Of a DNA stretch of 64,000 nt, positions 1-11,464 are shown one piece after another (the stretch's first letter is position 1; each line of letters begins with the position of its first letter). The stretch is from Penium margaritaceum (taxonomy: Eukaryota > Streptophyta > Zygnematophyceae > Desmidiales > Peniaceae), in NCBI GenBank assembly GCA_023375785.1, contig SZWC01000536.1, forward strand, positions 79,201 to 143,200, written 5' to 3'. The notes below the pieces were generated by a model. The model made no database searches. It saw only the letters and a list, made by a program, of their open reading frames with translations, and had not been told where the DNA came from. Made by a program: the position numbers and the translations under genes.

Positions 1-881
1 GCGGAAACACAAGCCGGGACGAGACCCAGCGGGGGAGGGGGGTCCTAGTGCGCCAGACTGGCGGGGCCACACGGCCGCAATAGGCCAACAGCCCCGGGCT
101 CAGTGAGCCGAGCAGAAACGACGGAAACAAAAGGAACGGGGGGGGGAGGGGGGGGGCAATACCCCAGAGTTCAGAGTTCAGGGGCAAACGGCCCAGAGTC
201 CCTAGGCTAGACTAGATCTAGCTACAACTACAGCTAGAGTCCGGGAACAGCAGCCACAGCTACAGCTAGAGTCAGCGAAGGCGGAGCCACGGGGTCAGGG
301 ACAGCAGACGGAGATCCAGAAGCAGGCGGCCGAGCCAAGGCAAGTCCGAAGGTCCGAACGGGAGCAGGAAAGGGTAGAACCAAAGCGAGAGAAAAAAAAC
401 GAACCTGCACAAAGGCAAACGAACAGGGTTTAGACAAGGAAAACAACAAGTAGGCGAAAATGAAGAACATGCAAGAGACAACGAGAGAGAAATACCGTGG
501 GTGGGAGGGGGGTCGGAACGGGGAGGAAAGCGGGGAAAGCGAGGAAAGAGCAAGGGTGGGAGGGGGGTCGGAACAACAAGGCCTCGAAGGGGGCGGACCT
601 GGGAGGGAGGCTGCCGATGACGGCAGGTCAGTGGCAACGGCCACGAGGGAGAGGAGAGAGACGGCGGGGACGGTGATAGCGGAGAGACGTGCCAGCGGAG
701 TCCGTCGACACGGTCGGAAGTGAGGGGAAGCGGAAGCGGAGTGACGGTGGCCACAGGCCCGTTCAATGGCTTGATGCCATGTTGAAATAGGACGGGTTAA
801 GGGGGAGGGAGAGAGGATGGAGGTGAGTGGAGGAGGCGGGAGGCGGTTGGAGCCGGGAGTTAGCCGCGGGGCTAACTATCC

Positions 882-960
882 CTCTCGAGAGCTGTGAGGG
901 GGAGAAGCTCTCGAGAGCTTGTGAGGGGGGATCGCTCTCGAGGCTTGTGAGGGGAGGGGG
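882..960 (+). repeat. Three-copy tandem repeat, 26-27 bp unit
   Basis: Three consecutive units (882-907, 908-934, 935-960) each start with ctctcgag, followed by gcttgtgaggggg or a close variant. The start of each unit, CTCTCGAGAG, is itself palindromic. The repeat is seen directly; no function is implied. Confidence 0.8.
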
Positions 961-1040
961 TTCGAGGGGTTCAACACTTGATGCGAGAGAGGATCGAGAC
1001 GAGAATCGTGTAGGTTTGTGGAAAAGAATAATCGTGACGG

Positions 1041-1079
1041 GGGAGCGAGAGTGACCCCTATCGGGTCGCCCTCGCTCCC
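1041..1079. repeat. Short hairpin, 17-bp arms
   Basis: Arms 1041-1057 and 1063-1079 pair with two mismatches around a 5-nt loop (ctatc). The stem is GC-rich and would be stable in RNA or single-stranded DNA. There is no T-tract or other sign that it is a terminator. Confidence 0.75.
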
Positions 1080-1235
1080 CAGACTGCGGTTTGCCCTAAA
1101 GTGTGGCGAACCACATAAGGGGTGCATAGGGTCTCTACGCGCACAATGTCTCGTGCGACCCAGACGGGGTGACGCAGCGAGGCCTACGTCTTGTAAGAAG
1201 TCAGCACAAACAAAGAAATGAGACTAAACTAGGCT

Positions 1236-3480
1236 AGCTAATGCAAGTAGACACGAAATGTTTGCTACTTTAACAGTTTTGCGACTAACTTTGGAATCCT
1301 AACTTAGGCCAAGGAAGCTGAGTTTCTGGTCGCCTGGCCCATTTTTGCTGACATATTAAGGCCAGATGCTAACATGAGAACCTAAGTTCCCTATCATTAA
1401 GCATGGCTAAGAAAGGTGGAAACTGTACCCTAACGACCAACTTAAGAGAAGTGAGGCAAAGGATCTTTTGCTACAACACTCTGTTTCCTTGAACGAACAT
1501 AAACCATATTTCATTTGCTAAGGAAAATCCTAGATCTAGCCTGTACATTATGTTACGGCTGCGAACACTCCTGTAGACTTGCCCCAAATCCTTGAAACAT
1601 ACCGTTATGATTTGTGGACCATGCTTAATCCCACAAAATTTCCATTCATATCATTCTTCTTCTTTTGCTTTTAACCATCCCACTCTAGCTCATGAAGGTT
1701 TTCTCGTCACGTACTAGAGCTTGAAAATCATGCCAAATAATCATGCATAAGAGCATTGTGAGCTGGTGTCATTGGCAAGACTACTAATCATGTTCACATA
1801 CAATCAACCAAAAAAATGGGTGGTTTTCAAGTTTATTATTATCTGCGCACAACCTTCCATGTTGATTGCACATTCCAATGGCTCTTACCAAGATGATACA
1901 TGTAGAATTGTTCTACATTCATCACAAGTGTTCTTGATTCCTAACCATAGACTCCTCACACGTGTGTAAAGGTTCCATTGATCATTCCTTTTGGGACGTA
2001 CATTGTCAACAGTATGTTCCTAGTTCGAAAATGGTATGTAAGAATAATTCTCCCTTATCCCATGCGATACATGTTCAATTAACTCTTGCGGTGCCGCCTA
2101 CTTCCCCTTTGCATGGAGCGCAGCTACCACCATTACATCGGGTGCTCTTGCAAGAACTCTAGTGGTCCACAAAACACTTCCCATGTTAATTAGACATGAT
2201 CTTTTCTAAGGGGCTATAAATGAGGTGGTATGCCCCCCCAACATTTTTCATATGTGCAATCCAAGGTCCTCACATCAATCCTCTTGCTTTGTAGCTACGT
2301 GGTCATGACTATGCCTAGGTTCACTTGACCTCTTTCTTTAGCTGTGGGTTGATAAGCTAAACTTAACAAAGCTTTGGTGACCCCATGCAACTCGCATGGT
2401 AGACTTTTCTTCAGGTTGAGAGACATCGACTTCCCAAGATGTGGTTGATGAGCACACTTTCATTTTATACAGATATAGCACTCATGTTTGAAGTAGGCAA
2501 TATTAGTTGTCTGACATGCACATTTCTTCACAAAGTCAAGAATTGGAAAGGATAATTCTACGACCTATATGATTTTTTTGGAACAATCATTCTCTCATTT
2601 TTGTATGAAATTGGTACCATAAGCTACCTCCAACCTCCCACTCAAAACAACACCACTTTTGAATCAATGTTAGAAGAGATAACCAATGTCAATGACCATG
2701 GATTAAATCCATGAATGCAGTGTTCATTGTAAAACATTCACCAAATGGGTGTAGCCTGATCACAATAATTGCAGTTCAAACAATAATGACATATTTACGG
2801 TATATAATCCATATGATTGTGATTGACCATTTTCAAATCACATAAACTAATCATAGATCAACTTGCTCCTAAATCGTTATGCAAGTATGTAATCGCGTCC
2901 AAGGGTTTTATGTTAGACCACGTTAATGGATTGTTTTTCGCAAAGTTAAAACAATCCGTGTTGCTTCAATGTGATCCATTGTGTACATTTGGTACTTCAA
3001 CTGAATAGGTTATTTTTCCTATTCCTAATCCTAGACACTTGTGGAGCCTATCACCCTCATCAAGGACATTTGACAAACACGTAAAATCCTTCTTATTTCT
3101 ACAACACCATTCAAAAGCATATTGTACTTACATTGGATGATGAAAATCCTTCAAACCATCCGCAAAACCAAGGGACTTGAGTATCTTTAACATGACCTTC
3201 AGGGGAAGTGCAGTAGTGAAGCATGGATTGACTACACCGTAGTAGTAATGACCTCTCTTTATGATTGGTATTCTTTAAAAATCAGATTTTGAGTTTATTC
3301 TTCACATTGATAATACATATTTGCTCCTATACCATATCTTTGGCATGATCAAAATCTATTTGCATGATATTTGAAGAGCATGACGTACAACACTCGTGTA
3401 CCATGTTCCAATTTCATTGAGGCATCTTAAAATGTCAAAAGCATTTCATAAGAAACATGGTTTCTTAATGCACATCTTGA
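1236..3480. other. AT-rich stretch, nothing supported
   Basis: AT-rich sequence with only short open frames in all six frames. No conserved motif, tRNA, LTR pair or tandem repeat was found. It is probably very old retroelement debris, judging only from its neighbours. Confidence 0.4.
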
Positions 3481-3990
3481 AAATTCCCTTCATATCGACA
3501 TTTGGTTATGACACACGGGTTGTTACATTGTCTCAATCTTCATCATGATCCCTTATGCAGTCGGTCGTACCACCAAGGTGTGGATTCATACACACCATTG
3601 GTATAAAGCTATTGGCTTGTGTGTGACTTTCATGGTTATCAGCTTTAAGCTTTCAACTATGTGAAAATCTATGAGGTTGTCATAGTATTCTATGAATCCA
3701 TTAGTCAAAAAGGAGCCTCGCTCATTTCATACGTGATGGAATGTTCGCAAAACTGCGGGTGATCTTATGTTACCGACATTGGTTCCCGCACTTTTATATA
3801 TCCATGTACATGATATGTTCAATCATCAAGTAATTATAGACTAGAGAGTTTTACTTTGAATATGTTCACATTTTACATGTAATCAGTTTAAGCACACACC
3901 ATACAGTGACTATTGTAGTCTTCAACCACTAGAATGCTATGTCTTAAGCTGTTGAGGACCCATAGAAGAGTATGTGTCCCTCTATGGCTT
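3480..3990 (-). pseudogene. Possible copia-like integrase remnant (fossil)
   Basis: On the minus strand two short stretches in the expected order recall a copia integrase core. HTLLWVLNSL near 3,940-3,990 resembles the start of the core (compare VHSDLCGPM). LTNGFIEYYDNL near 3,650-3,710 resembles the second catalytic region (compare RGGEF..F..Y....GI). The spacing of about 75 residues fits the family. The copy is very worn, with many breaks, and no LTRs were found. The call rests on weak similarity and could be chance. Confidence 0.3.
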
Positions 3991-6900
3991 ATTTTGATAC
4001 CCGCACTCTTAAGTATTCTTGTCTTTTGAACAGGTTCATGGGTACACTCATATACCTTTTAATCGTCGGTACCACTCAGGTACCCAAATATGTGTCCATC
4101 ACTTATTGAGTGAAATCGTGTAAATGGTTCCACAAGTGAGCATTTATTTGAATGTATCATCCTTAGCACATTCAATCACAACCAATTTTTTGCATTTGCA
4201 ATGATTAATTATGCAAAAAACTTTCATAAAGCAATGATGCACCTAGTAAAAACTGTGAATAGGTTTTGTGATGGCAATCTTCGAGGATTGATGTCGGCAT
4301 CTTGAAAAACCAAGTCCGTTTTATCGCTCATAACAGAGTCATTACATGACATTAGTCATAACATGGTCGCATTTGCCTTTGCAATGGTTAGTCTAATGGG
4401 ACAAGAGATTGATGTAGAACACATCCTACACCCACCAAACCACCAGTTTATTGGAATGGTGACCCCATTGTTATCTTAAACAACAAATCATATTGTCACC
4501 TTATCAACATGCCATCAGACCATTCATTTTATTTTTCTAGCCATTTTATGTCGTAATTGACGCACCCACATTTTTAAAAAAAGGTTTTTGTGCATGTGGT
4601 GCACGTTTTCTTTGCGTGCCTTACACCTGGTTTCACCTGGCTCAAGTACAGTTGCATGAATTCCATACCATGATCCATTGAAAGTCGGTTTTCTCTAGCA
4701 CCTCTTCTGGTCATGCAAGCCATTCATGTTTTGGAATTGCCTCTCAATCAATTTTTTTTGTAGCACGTTCCATCAATGGATCCAAAGGAGTAGATCCACC
4801 TCCAACATGGTCCAAATTTAAGGAAATAATCCTTGTCACACATGTGATTTGTCCATATAATTTTGGTCTGTACTTTTACTGGAACTATCTTTCCATAATC
4901 GTATGAACAGGTCAACGTTTTTAACTCTCAATGGTTGTCATTGCTGATGATGGCCGATGTTTTTTTATGGTTATGTCGTTAGGGTATACAAATGATTACC
5001 AAATTTGTTTGTGATTCCTTCTAATCATGCATGTTGGTTCTCCATTTGAAGAGTTTTAGAGTATGGCCATCTTCAACTTTGCGGAGATGCCTTACAAACG
5101 TCAAATGACATTTCTTTTGCACTTTGAATGACGTGCTTGATGCTTTTGCCCATAGATAAAACACGCTTAAAGGTTGCACATTTTCTGTTTTTGGTCTATC
5201 ACAATCTAGCATGACCAGGCAACCACATGGCTAGCTCAAACCAGCCCTTGCTTGTTGATGAAATGGGGTATAATCAACACCCATGTTATGGTCGAAATAA
5301 AAATCTTATCACATGTGTTGTACCACTAGATTTAGCATATTTATTCCTTTCAAAAATCATGACCATCATGCTTTGGACAATTAAATTTGCGGTGCATTTT
5401 GCACCCATGAAAAAAGAGATTTTATCAATTGTATTATACCAATGATGTTCGGACTCGTCATCTTTTCAACCGTAACACTCATCGACCACACATTCAACAT
5501 CTCGGTTATCGTGTCGTCCTCACTCACATGAATGGTAAGATTGCATTTCCATGTTGGTCATTTTCCATGGGCAACTTGCACTTGTCAATCAACTCTTGTG
5601 TGGGGGCTTCCACCATTGTGTCCATGATGAGTTCATTCGGTACCCACATTCTTGTTTTGTGGAAATCCACTCACAAATGACTTACCAAGCGCCCTTGGTT
5701 CAGTTGTCAATCACATTAAAACAAAACACTATTTATTTTACCATACCTGCATAAACCATGAGCACTTGGTTCCGGAATAACATCTCATGCTTTTGGCATC
5801 CATGATTTGTGCTCAACAGGCACTTTTTCACAAGTGTGCTTGAGACCAATAAGAACTTAATCACCAGTTTATGTGTTAATGCTAGTACTAAAATTAACGC
5901 TCACATCAATGATGCTATTCATGCTTGTCTAACCATTGAGTTACCACATGTTTTCTTGCACTCCACATGCTTTGCATTATTGCAATAAGTGGATGACTTG
6001 TTGAGTGGTTACACCACGTTTGGTGCTTTACATGTTTTTTACTAGGAATTTATGTCTACCCACATCATTGTTGTGGTATTATTAACATGGTGCATGTTGA
6101 GTTGTTTTGTGCAAACTGAATTGTTAAGTACATGTATATCCCGCATGTTGTTGCTTTTGACCACCACCCCTTCAAAGTGTCTTTTAACATAATTCACCTT
6201 AAATTTTGAGGTTAATCTAGGATTGTTTGGGGAATTATCATTACTTGACTTCTTGTATTCAATTCATATGAAGTGAATTTCTTTCAAAAAATGGATAACT
6301 TTAATTTTTCCTCCCTTTTGTTTTCTAGAACGGAAACAACAAAAAAACCAGGTCTACTTCTTTTAATGAGAAGTCAACTAAACTATTTAAATTTTGCATC
6401 AAAACACATGGTCAACTTTTCACATACCCAGGTTTGACCACAAAAATGTTTACCGTTTCAAAATTCTTTTTAAAAGCGTTTCGCACAGAATTACTCAACT
6501 ACATGAAAGATGAATCAAACTATTCCTCGGTCACCCAATGGGGTGTTTGAAAGATAATAATTCTTCCTGGTTTCCATGAACAAGAATGTACGTTAAAACA
6601 ATATTTGATAAATCCTAAAGCATTGCATAGCAAAGACCAAGTTTGTTGTTGCTTTTGGCAATGGTGAAAACCAGGCTTACATGCTAATTCTATCTTTGTT
6701 GTGGGCCACCCATTATGTCTTTGTTGCTGCCGATTAGGCCTAGGAAGATGGGAGAAATGAAAATGGATGATTTGTCAAATTTTAGCTCGCAACCCTACGA
6801 CCAGGAAAGTAACATATACCATATATGCAGCCCACACACGTGTACTCATTTCCACAAACAATCCATGTTGAATCGATTGGTCTACCAGGCCCTCACCTTT

Positions 6901-7129
6901 GCCGAACGCAAGTTTAAGAGGGAAATTCTTAGTCTCCTCTCTGTATCTTGGCTGCCAGCTTGGAGGTGGGTGCTCCCGTTAGAGACTTAATGGCATTGTC
7001 AACGTTGTGGGTGAATTGGGGTGAGATTGGGGATTCTCGCATCAATTTTCCCTTTGCACCATTTGTCGAATGGATTGGTTGGACTATCCCACCATTAATT
7101 ACTCGTGGTGCCCTCCATGCCATGTATGG
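3991..7129. other. AT-rich stretch, nothing supported
   Basis: AT-rich DNA with no open frame above about 95 codons and no recognised domain on either strand. The sequence becomes more GC-rich from about 6,940 onward, leading into the minisatellite that follows. Confidence 0.4.
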
Positions 7130-7790
7130 GAGGGGGTTTTCTCCCCTTATTATCCCCCCTTGGCATCGTCGGCACCATGGAAGAGATGAAGGGGAAGAGG
7201 GACTCCTATCCCTCAACCATTATAATGGAGAGGGATGGATTCCATCGCTCTTCTCCCTTATGACGTCATCGAAGTTATTGGAGGGGAAGAGAGGGATTCA
7301 TTGCCCTCTCTTCCACCTTCGACACTTTCAACATTGTGAGGAACGAAGGGAGGGGGGGGTCCGTCCCCCTCCTCCCCTTTGGGCCCATTTAGGTAGTGGA
7401 GGAAGTGAGAGAGGCTCCCATCCCTCTCCTCCTTAGGTCATCTTAACGCGTGAGATAGAAGGGGGAGAGGAAGAATGCCCCATCTCCTCCCCTTAGGGTA
7501 TTTTGTACAGGTTAGAAGGGGAGGAGAGGGAGAATGACCCGTTTCCTCTTTGTACGGTCATTGACACTCATGAGAAGTGGAAGAGGGAGAATTCCTCCTC
7601 TATTCCCCCTTGGGCTGTCGGCAAACATCAAAAGGCGGGAGGACGGTGAACATCTCATCTCCTTTCCCTTGGGCCGGCAGCACGCATGAGAAAGGGGTGA
7701 GGGGGAGAATGCCCCCTCTTCCCTTCTAGGGCTATCCACCCATGGTAAGGGGGAGGAGAAGAACCATTCCCAACCATTTACTTTATTGAA
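7130..7790. repeat. Degenerate ~58-bp minisatellite with self-complementary units
   Basis: About ten or eleven diverged units in tandem. Each has a purine arm (like aggggagagggagaatg) followed by a pyrimidine arm (like ccctctcctcccctt) and a spacer with a motif like gtca...catgag. Clear unit anchors lie near 7,461, 7,519, 7,577, 7,636 and 7,693, giving a period of 57-59 bp. Since each purine arm is roughly complementary to the next pyrimidine arm, each unit could fold into a hairpin or form H-DNA. Open frames here on both strands are products of the repeat. Confidence 0.75.
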
Positions 7791-9559
7791 GTGTTTGGGT
7801 TCGATTTGTTAGGCTCGAACTGTTATGCTTTGAGGTGCGAACACGCTCGTATGGGTAGGTGTTTTGCAACTTGTCCACATTAAGCTCTTGGCTTGTCCTC
7901 ACTACTATTCAGGCGGCGTTTTGCCTTTCAATTCTTTGCCAATCAGGTGGTACACTGAATAACTGGTCCAAAAATATTGTTTTCTTGTTGTACACTATAC
8001 CAACGACTAACGTTACTGGTTGATTTTGAGATCTAATGTCATTGTGTTCCCAACACCCATTATTCTATCGTGGAAGTTGTAGCTCAAATGCCCATGTAAT
8101 AGCTCTTGGATGTTTTCCGTTTAACCATGGAACCAAATAGGTGGTCAATAGAATAGTTAGTCCAAGGAGGTCGAGAGACTAGCCGCCATAGACATTTTGG
8201 TATAAATGCGTAATAGTAGTAGGTCTCCCAAAAATGGATATAGTTGTCATAAGGCATGTTTGGAAACATACAACCTCAAACCGTATCATTCCATGTGGCA
8301 CAATCACTTTGCAACGTGATCCTAGTGACCAAATAGAGTGGAGGAGTGATGGAACAGATCTTCCATTATTGAACTCGCGTTGCCTTGCATCCACATGAAC
8401 CATATTTCCCAGGTTTGGGTTGATCCAAACTCTAGCACGTAGATCATTTTACGTCCGCAAACACCCCATGAGACTAGCCTCGAGTCCCCAAAACACACCA
8501 TGAATACTTGTGGACCATTTGTTCCTAAAAATGGACCCTAAACTAGATTAGGTATTTATGTTTGATTGAAGGAACCTTCACTTTATCGGTGATTTACTTT
8601 GGACAAGCACAATTTTGTAACCATACCATGTAGTTTTATCACTCTACCTAGCCACTTGGGTCAAGGATCAACACAAACTGGTTTGCATAAAGTTTTTAAT
8701 GGTTTATTCTTGAGTTATAAAAAAACAGAAATAAATTCAAGATAAATTGGTTCATGGTATTGATTCTTATGCATCTAAATTTTGAGTGTAGTTTCCTTCT
8801 TAAACAAACGTTAATGCTACGTCAATATCTTTTGTTAAATGTGGCAAACTATGTAATAACATATTATGTGCTGGATTTTGGGATTCAAGTTTTGTCTATA
8901 CATGTCTCATGTTACATGCTTGTCGTATCAAATGATTTTTAGATGTGTTTTCTTCACGGTTTGATCTCTCAAATGAAGATTGGAAAGCAACAATGTGCAT
9001 TGATCATTCAAGTAGCGATGTGAGAAATTGGTTCAATAGGGTTAACTTGAATGTGAGTTTCAAAAAAACGTACATGGGGGATTGTGGGTAATGTTGATGG
9101 AGTAACTCTACAATGCATTCATAATGGATGTATTAATTTTTTATTAACGTTACACATGATTGACTTGAGGAGTATACAAATTCCTTTTTTCAATTCCTTC
9201 TTAATTCAAGGATATCAATTGATCAAGATATTTCAAGGATTGATTCAATATCTAATTGTTTCCTTTTGTAGTCTTTTGACACTTGGTTTTCCTATTGAAG
9301 CTATGTACTGCGCAAATTAAGCCTATTACATGCAAAAATGTGGCGAAATTCCAATTTCTGTTTTTTTTTACCTTGTGAGGGCTTGCATCTGGCTTCCATT
9401 TAACTATGGCTGGTCAGGTGAACGGTGCTGGAAGCCCAGAGGACGACCAAATGGCCATCTGGGTTAGTGAGATAGGTAGCACACTTCTGGGCTGTTTCAC
9501 AAGCTTACATAGCTGACGTTTGGGATTCGAGTAGAAAGTGCACAAAAGCTTGACAATAT
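7791..9559. other. AT-rich stretch, nothing supported
   Basis: AT-rich DNA with only short open frames. From about 9,370 the sequence becomes more balanced in composition, leading into the CpG-rich island. No repeat family or domain recognised. Confidence 0.4.
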
Positions 9560-10030
9560 GTCGGGGAGTTTGGTACGTGGAATTGAACGGTCAAAATATT
9601 CACCGTCATGCTGATGGCTTTCGTACGATTTTCCTTTCTTGGGGGAGTTCCTGGACACGCGCTGACACGAAGCGCAGTGACTTTGGTTTGAGAACGCGTC
9701 ACAAGGCCGCTGCACCGAACGCCCTTGCCTTGCTGTCGGGAAGAACTTTCGTGCGAGCTTTCGTTGAGAGCTAAAAAGACACTGAAGTGGGAAGCGAAGA
9801 ACGATGGCGATATATACGGTGCTCAGCAACATTATGAACGGAACGAAAACCGGTACTTCACGAAAGGACCTGTACGGACGAAGCCAGCGACGTGCTTTCG
9901 TAGCCGAGCTGTCGGCGGCGGCTGCCGGCAATATTCTGGCAGGCCTATTGCCCTTCAAGCAATGCAGATTCCGGGCAGCGCAGACACACATGCCCCTCGC
10001 TAACCAGACAAAGGGTGCGGCTGGTAAACG
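9560..10030. promoter_or_regulatory. CpG-rich island in a CpG-poor neighbourhood
   Basis: Counting line by line gives about 40 CpG dinucleotides in 480 bp, at or above random expectation for roughly 50% GC. The AT-rich flanks have very few. In heavily methylated plant repeat DNA, CpG is normally lost by deamination, so retained CpG suggests unmethylated or recently arrived sequence. The island covers a short plus-strand ORF with a good start context (9,804) and a 165-codon minus-strand frame (9,497-9,991). Neither is recognised. Confidence 0.5.
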
Positions 10031-10109
10031 CTGGAGATCGTTGTTGGTGTCTAATTTTCGTGATGCAGTTGGATGTTGGAATGGTTTGTTGGAACATCGA
10101 TGTTTGTAG
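9804..10109 (+). CDS. Unrecognised short ORF in the CpG island; possible first exon
   Basis: A 101-codon frame starts at an ATG in a strong plant context (acgATGGcg). Its N-terminal half is rich in Ser, Thr, Ala, Arg and Lys, with few acidic residues (MAIYTVLSNIMNGTKTGTSR, later AELSAAAAGNILAG). That composition would suit a plastid or mitochondrial targeting peptide, but the resemblance is loose. A possible splice donor, CTG|GTAAAC, lies near 10,022, so the coding part could end there and continue in an unseen exon. Downstream, a 38-codon frame with a fair start (10,609-10,725, MMEEDGAQLPN) might be unrelated. No homologue is recognised. A minus-strand frame of 165 codons overlaps most of it, so the strand is not certain. 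This is the only place in the window where I would look for a host gene. Confidence 0.2.
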   Translation: MAIYTVLSNIMNGTKTGTSRKDLYGRSQRRAFVAELSAAAAGNILAGLLPFKQCRFRAAQTHMPLANQTKGAAGKRWRSLLVSNFRDAVGCWNGLLEHRCL

Positions 10110-10858
10110 GTGTTTCCACCGGTTTGGACGTTTTCAACGAATGTTAGTCGAATTTACATCATTTACTGATGCCCATGCGCAAAGGAATGGCTTTTGCGCT
10201 AGTTGGACATCCTTCGCTACCTCCTATGCTACAGGCGATATAACCCTGGTTTAAAGACCGCCAAACTGTAGCACATGGAGCATGCCCCCATGGATGGTAG
10301 TTCGTCTACGCAAAGCCGAACAACTCTTGGGCAATCGTGGCTCTGCCAGGCGACAACATTCGAGCGAACCAAGGCCTCTGGACTCCACCTGTCCATCCAA
10401 AAACGCAACTCCCCAAACACCCCCTTCCTCCCCTACATCACTTCAACGTAAGGGAGGAAGCCTTTTTGCCATCCCTCGTGCCATCTCCTGAACTCTCTGC
10501 TTCAAGTATTGGCCACGATGTGCTCAAGCGACCAAATCTAACTTAAGAATTTGTCACAAAAATAACTAAAACAAAACCATCCAGACCTCAACAACAGAAT
10601 CCAACAAAATGATGGAGGAAGATGGTGCGCAGCTTCCGAATTCGTTAGAAATTGTTGTTGGCGTCGATTTCCAGCGTTTACTAGCCACGCCCAAAAACGC
10701 ATTGGAGCATTTCATGCACCGTTAATATCAACATCTCGACATGGACTACGGCGATGGTGATACTCAACAACGATGCTCACATTCGAGCAATCAACTTATC
10801 GTCTGACAGGGTCCTGAAAACATCGCTTTCTCGCAAAGTGAACCGTTTAGACGCCACC
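10110..10858. other. Stretch without a supported gene
   Basis: Mixed-composition DNA between the CpG island and the first LTR of Nona1. It has a few open frames of 60-70 codons and one of 38 codons with a fair start at 10,609. Nothing recognised. Confidence 0.4.
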
Positions 10859-11440
10859 TATAGAAAACTGCTAAGTAGGTAGCGTCAAAATGCAGTAGCT
10901 CTCTTGGTTTCAATCGCGAGTGCGTCGAAGAATGGCCCCATACTTTGCCGAGTCTCCTTCTTCTTACGGGTCTTACCCGAGTTGCGTCGTCATAGAACAA
11001 AACCGACATTTCGAAGATACACATTACTTTCGTGTTTACAGCTATGATTATTTTGACGATTCTATACGTTGTGTTTCCCACTTCATTTCGTGCTCTCTTT
11101 CTTTTTTTTTAGAGCCCATTTGAGTATATTTTATTCAACCAATAGGAAGTCGTCCATGGACGAAAGGTACGGTAAAAACCTCTCACCTAATATGGCGAGG
11201 TTTAACACATTTCCAAGTGGGCAAAATGTGGTATGGGGTTATAAGTTTGATTTTCCTTGTCTTGTTTGAGGTAATCAAAACAAGCCCCTAGTGGTTGGTT
11301 GTCCCTTTCCAACCTCCACATGGCTCTTACACTTGGCCATGCCAACTGGCATAGTCAAACCTTTTGTGTTAAATATTTTCAAAACGTAAAACATTTCATC
11401 TCTACATCATACTAGGAGGTAAAAACAGCCATCCGATCGA
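10859..11440 (-). repeat. Nona1 3' LTR
   Basis: Direct repeat of 14,857-15,439. Shared landmarks include gctaagtaggtag near the left edge, cttacgggt.ttacccgagt in the middle, and catccgatcgag at the right edge. The body contains a shared AT-rich stretch around tgtttac..tatgatta. Confidence 0.85.
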
Positions 11441-11464
11441 GTACCAATCACAAGTGATTGGTAC
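11441..11464. repeat. Perfect 24-bp palindrome-like site at the LTR edge
   Basis: Arms gtaccaatcac and gtgattggtac are exact complements around a 2-nt centre (aa). The site sits immediately inside the left LTR of Nona1, where the polypurine tract would be expected. The sister LTR junction at 15,440 has only a remnant (gggaccaat). Confidence 0.8.

Larger units (their letters stand above)
1..1235. other. Purine- and GC-rich tract, no gene recognised
   Basis: The first 1.2 kb is strongly purine-rich on the plus strand, with many runs of G and GA, and is much richer in GC than the AT-rich DNA that follows. Open frames occur on both strands, but they are low-complexity (R/G/E-rich one way, P/S/L-rich the other) as expected from composition alone. 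A short internal repeat of the type ctacagctagagtc occurs twice near 225-275. It may be the edge of an element whose remainder lies outside the window. No family could be named. Confidence 0.5.

Noticed and set aside
272-766. Pro/Ser/Leu-rich minus-strand ORFs at the left edge
   Set aside because: Overlapping frames on both strands with low-complexity content follow from the purine-rich composition.
6929-7436. 162-codon plus and 95-codon minus ORFs
   Set aside because: They run into the ~58-bp minisatellite and encode repeat-driven low-complexity sequence.
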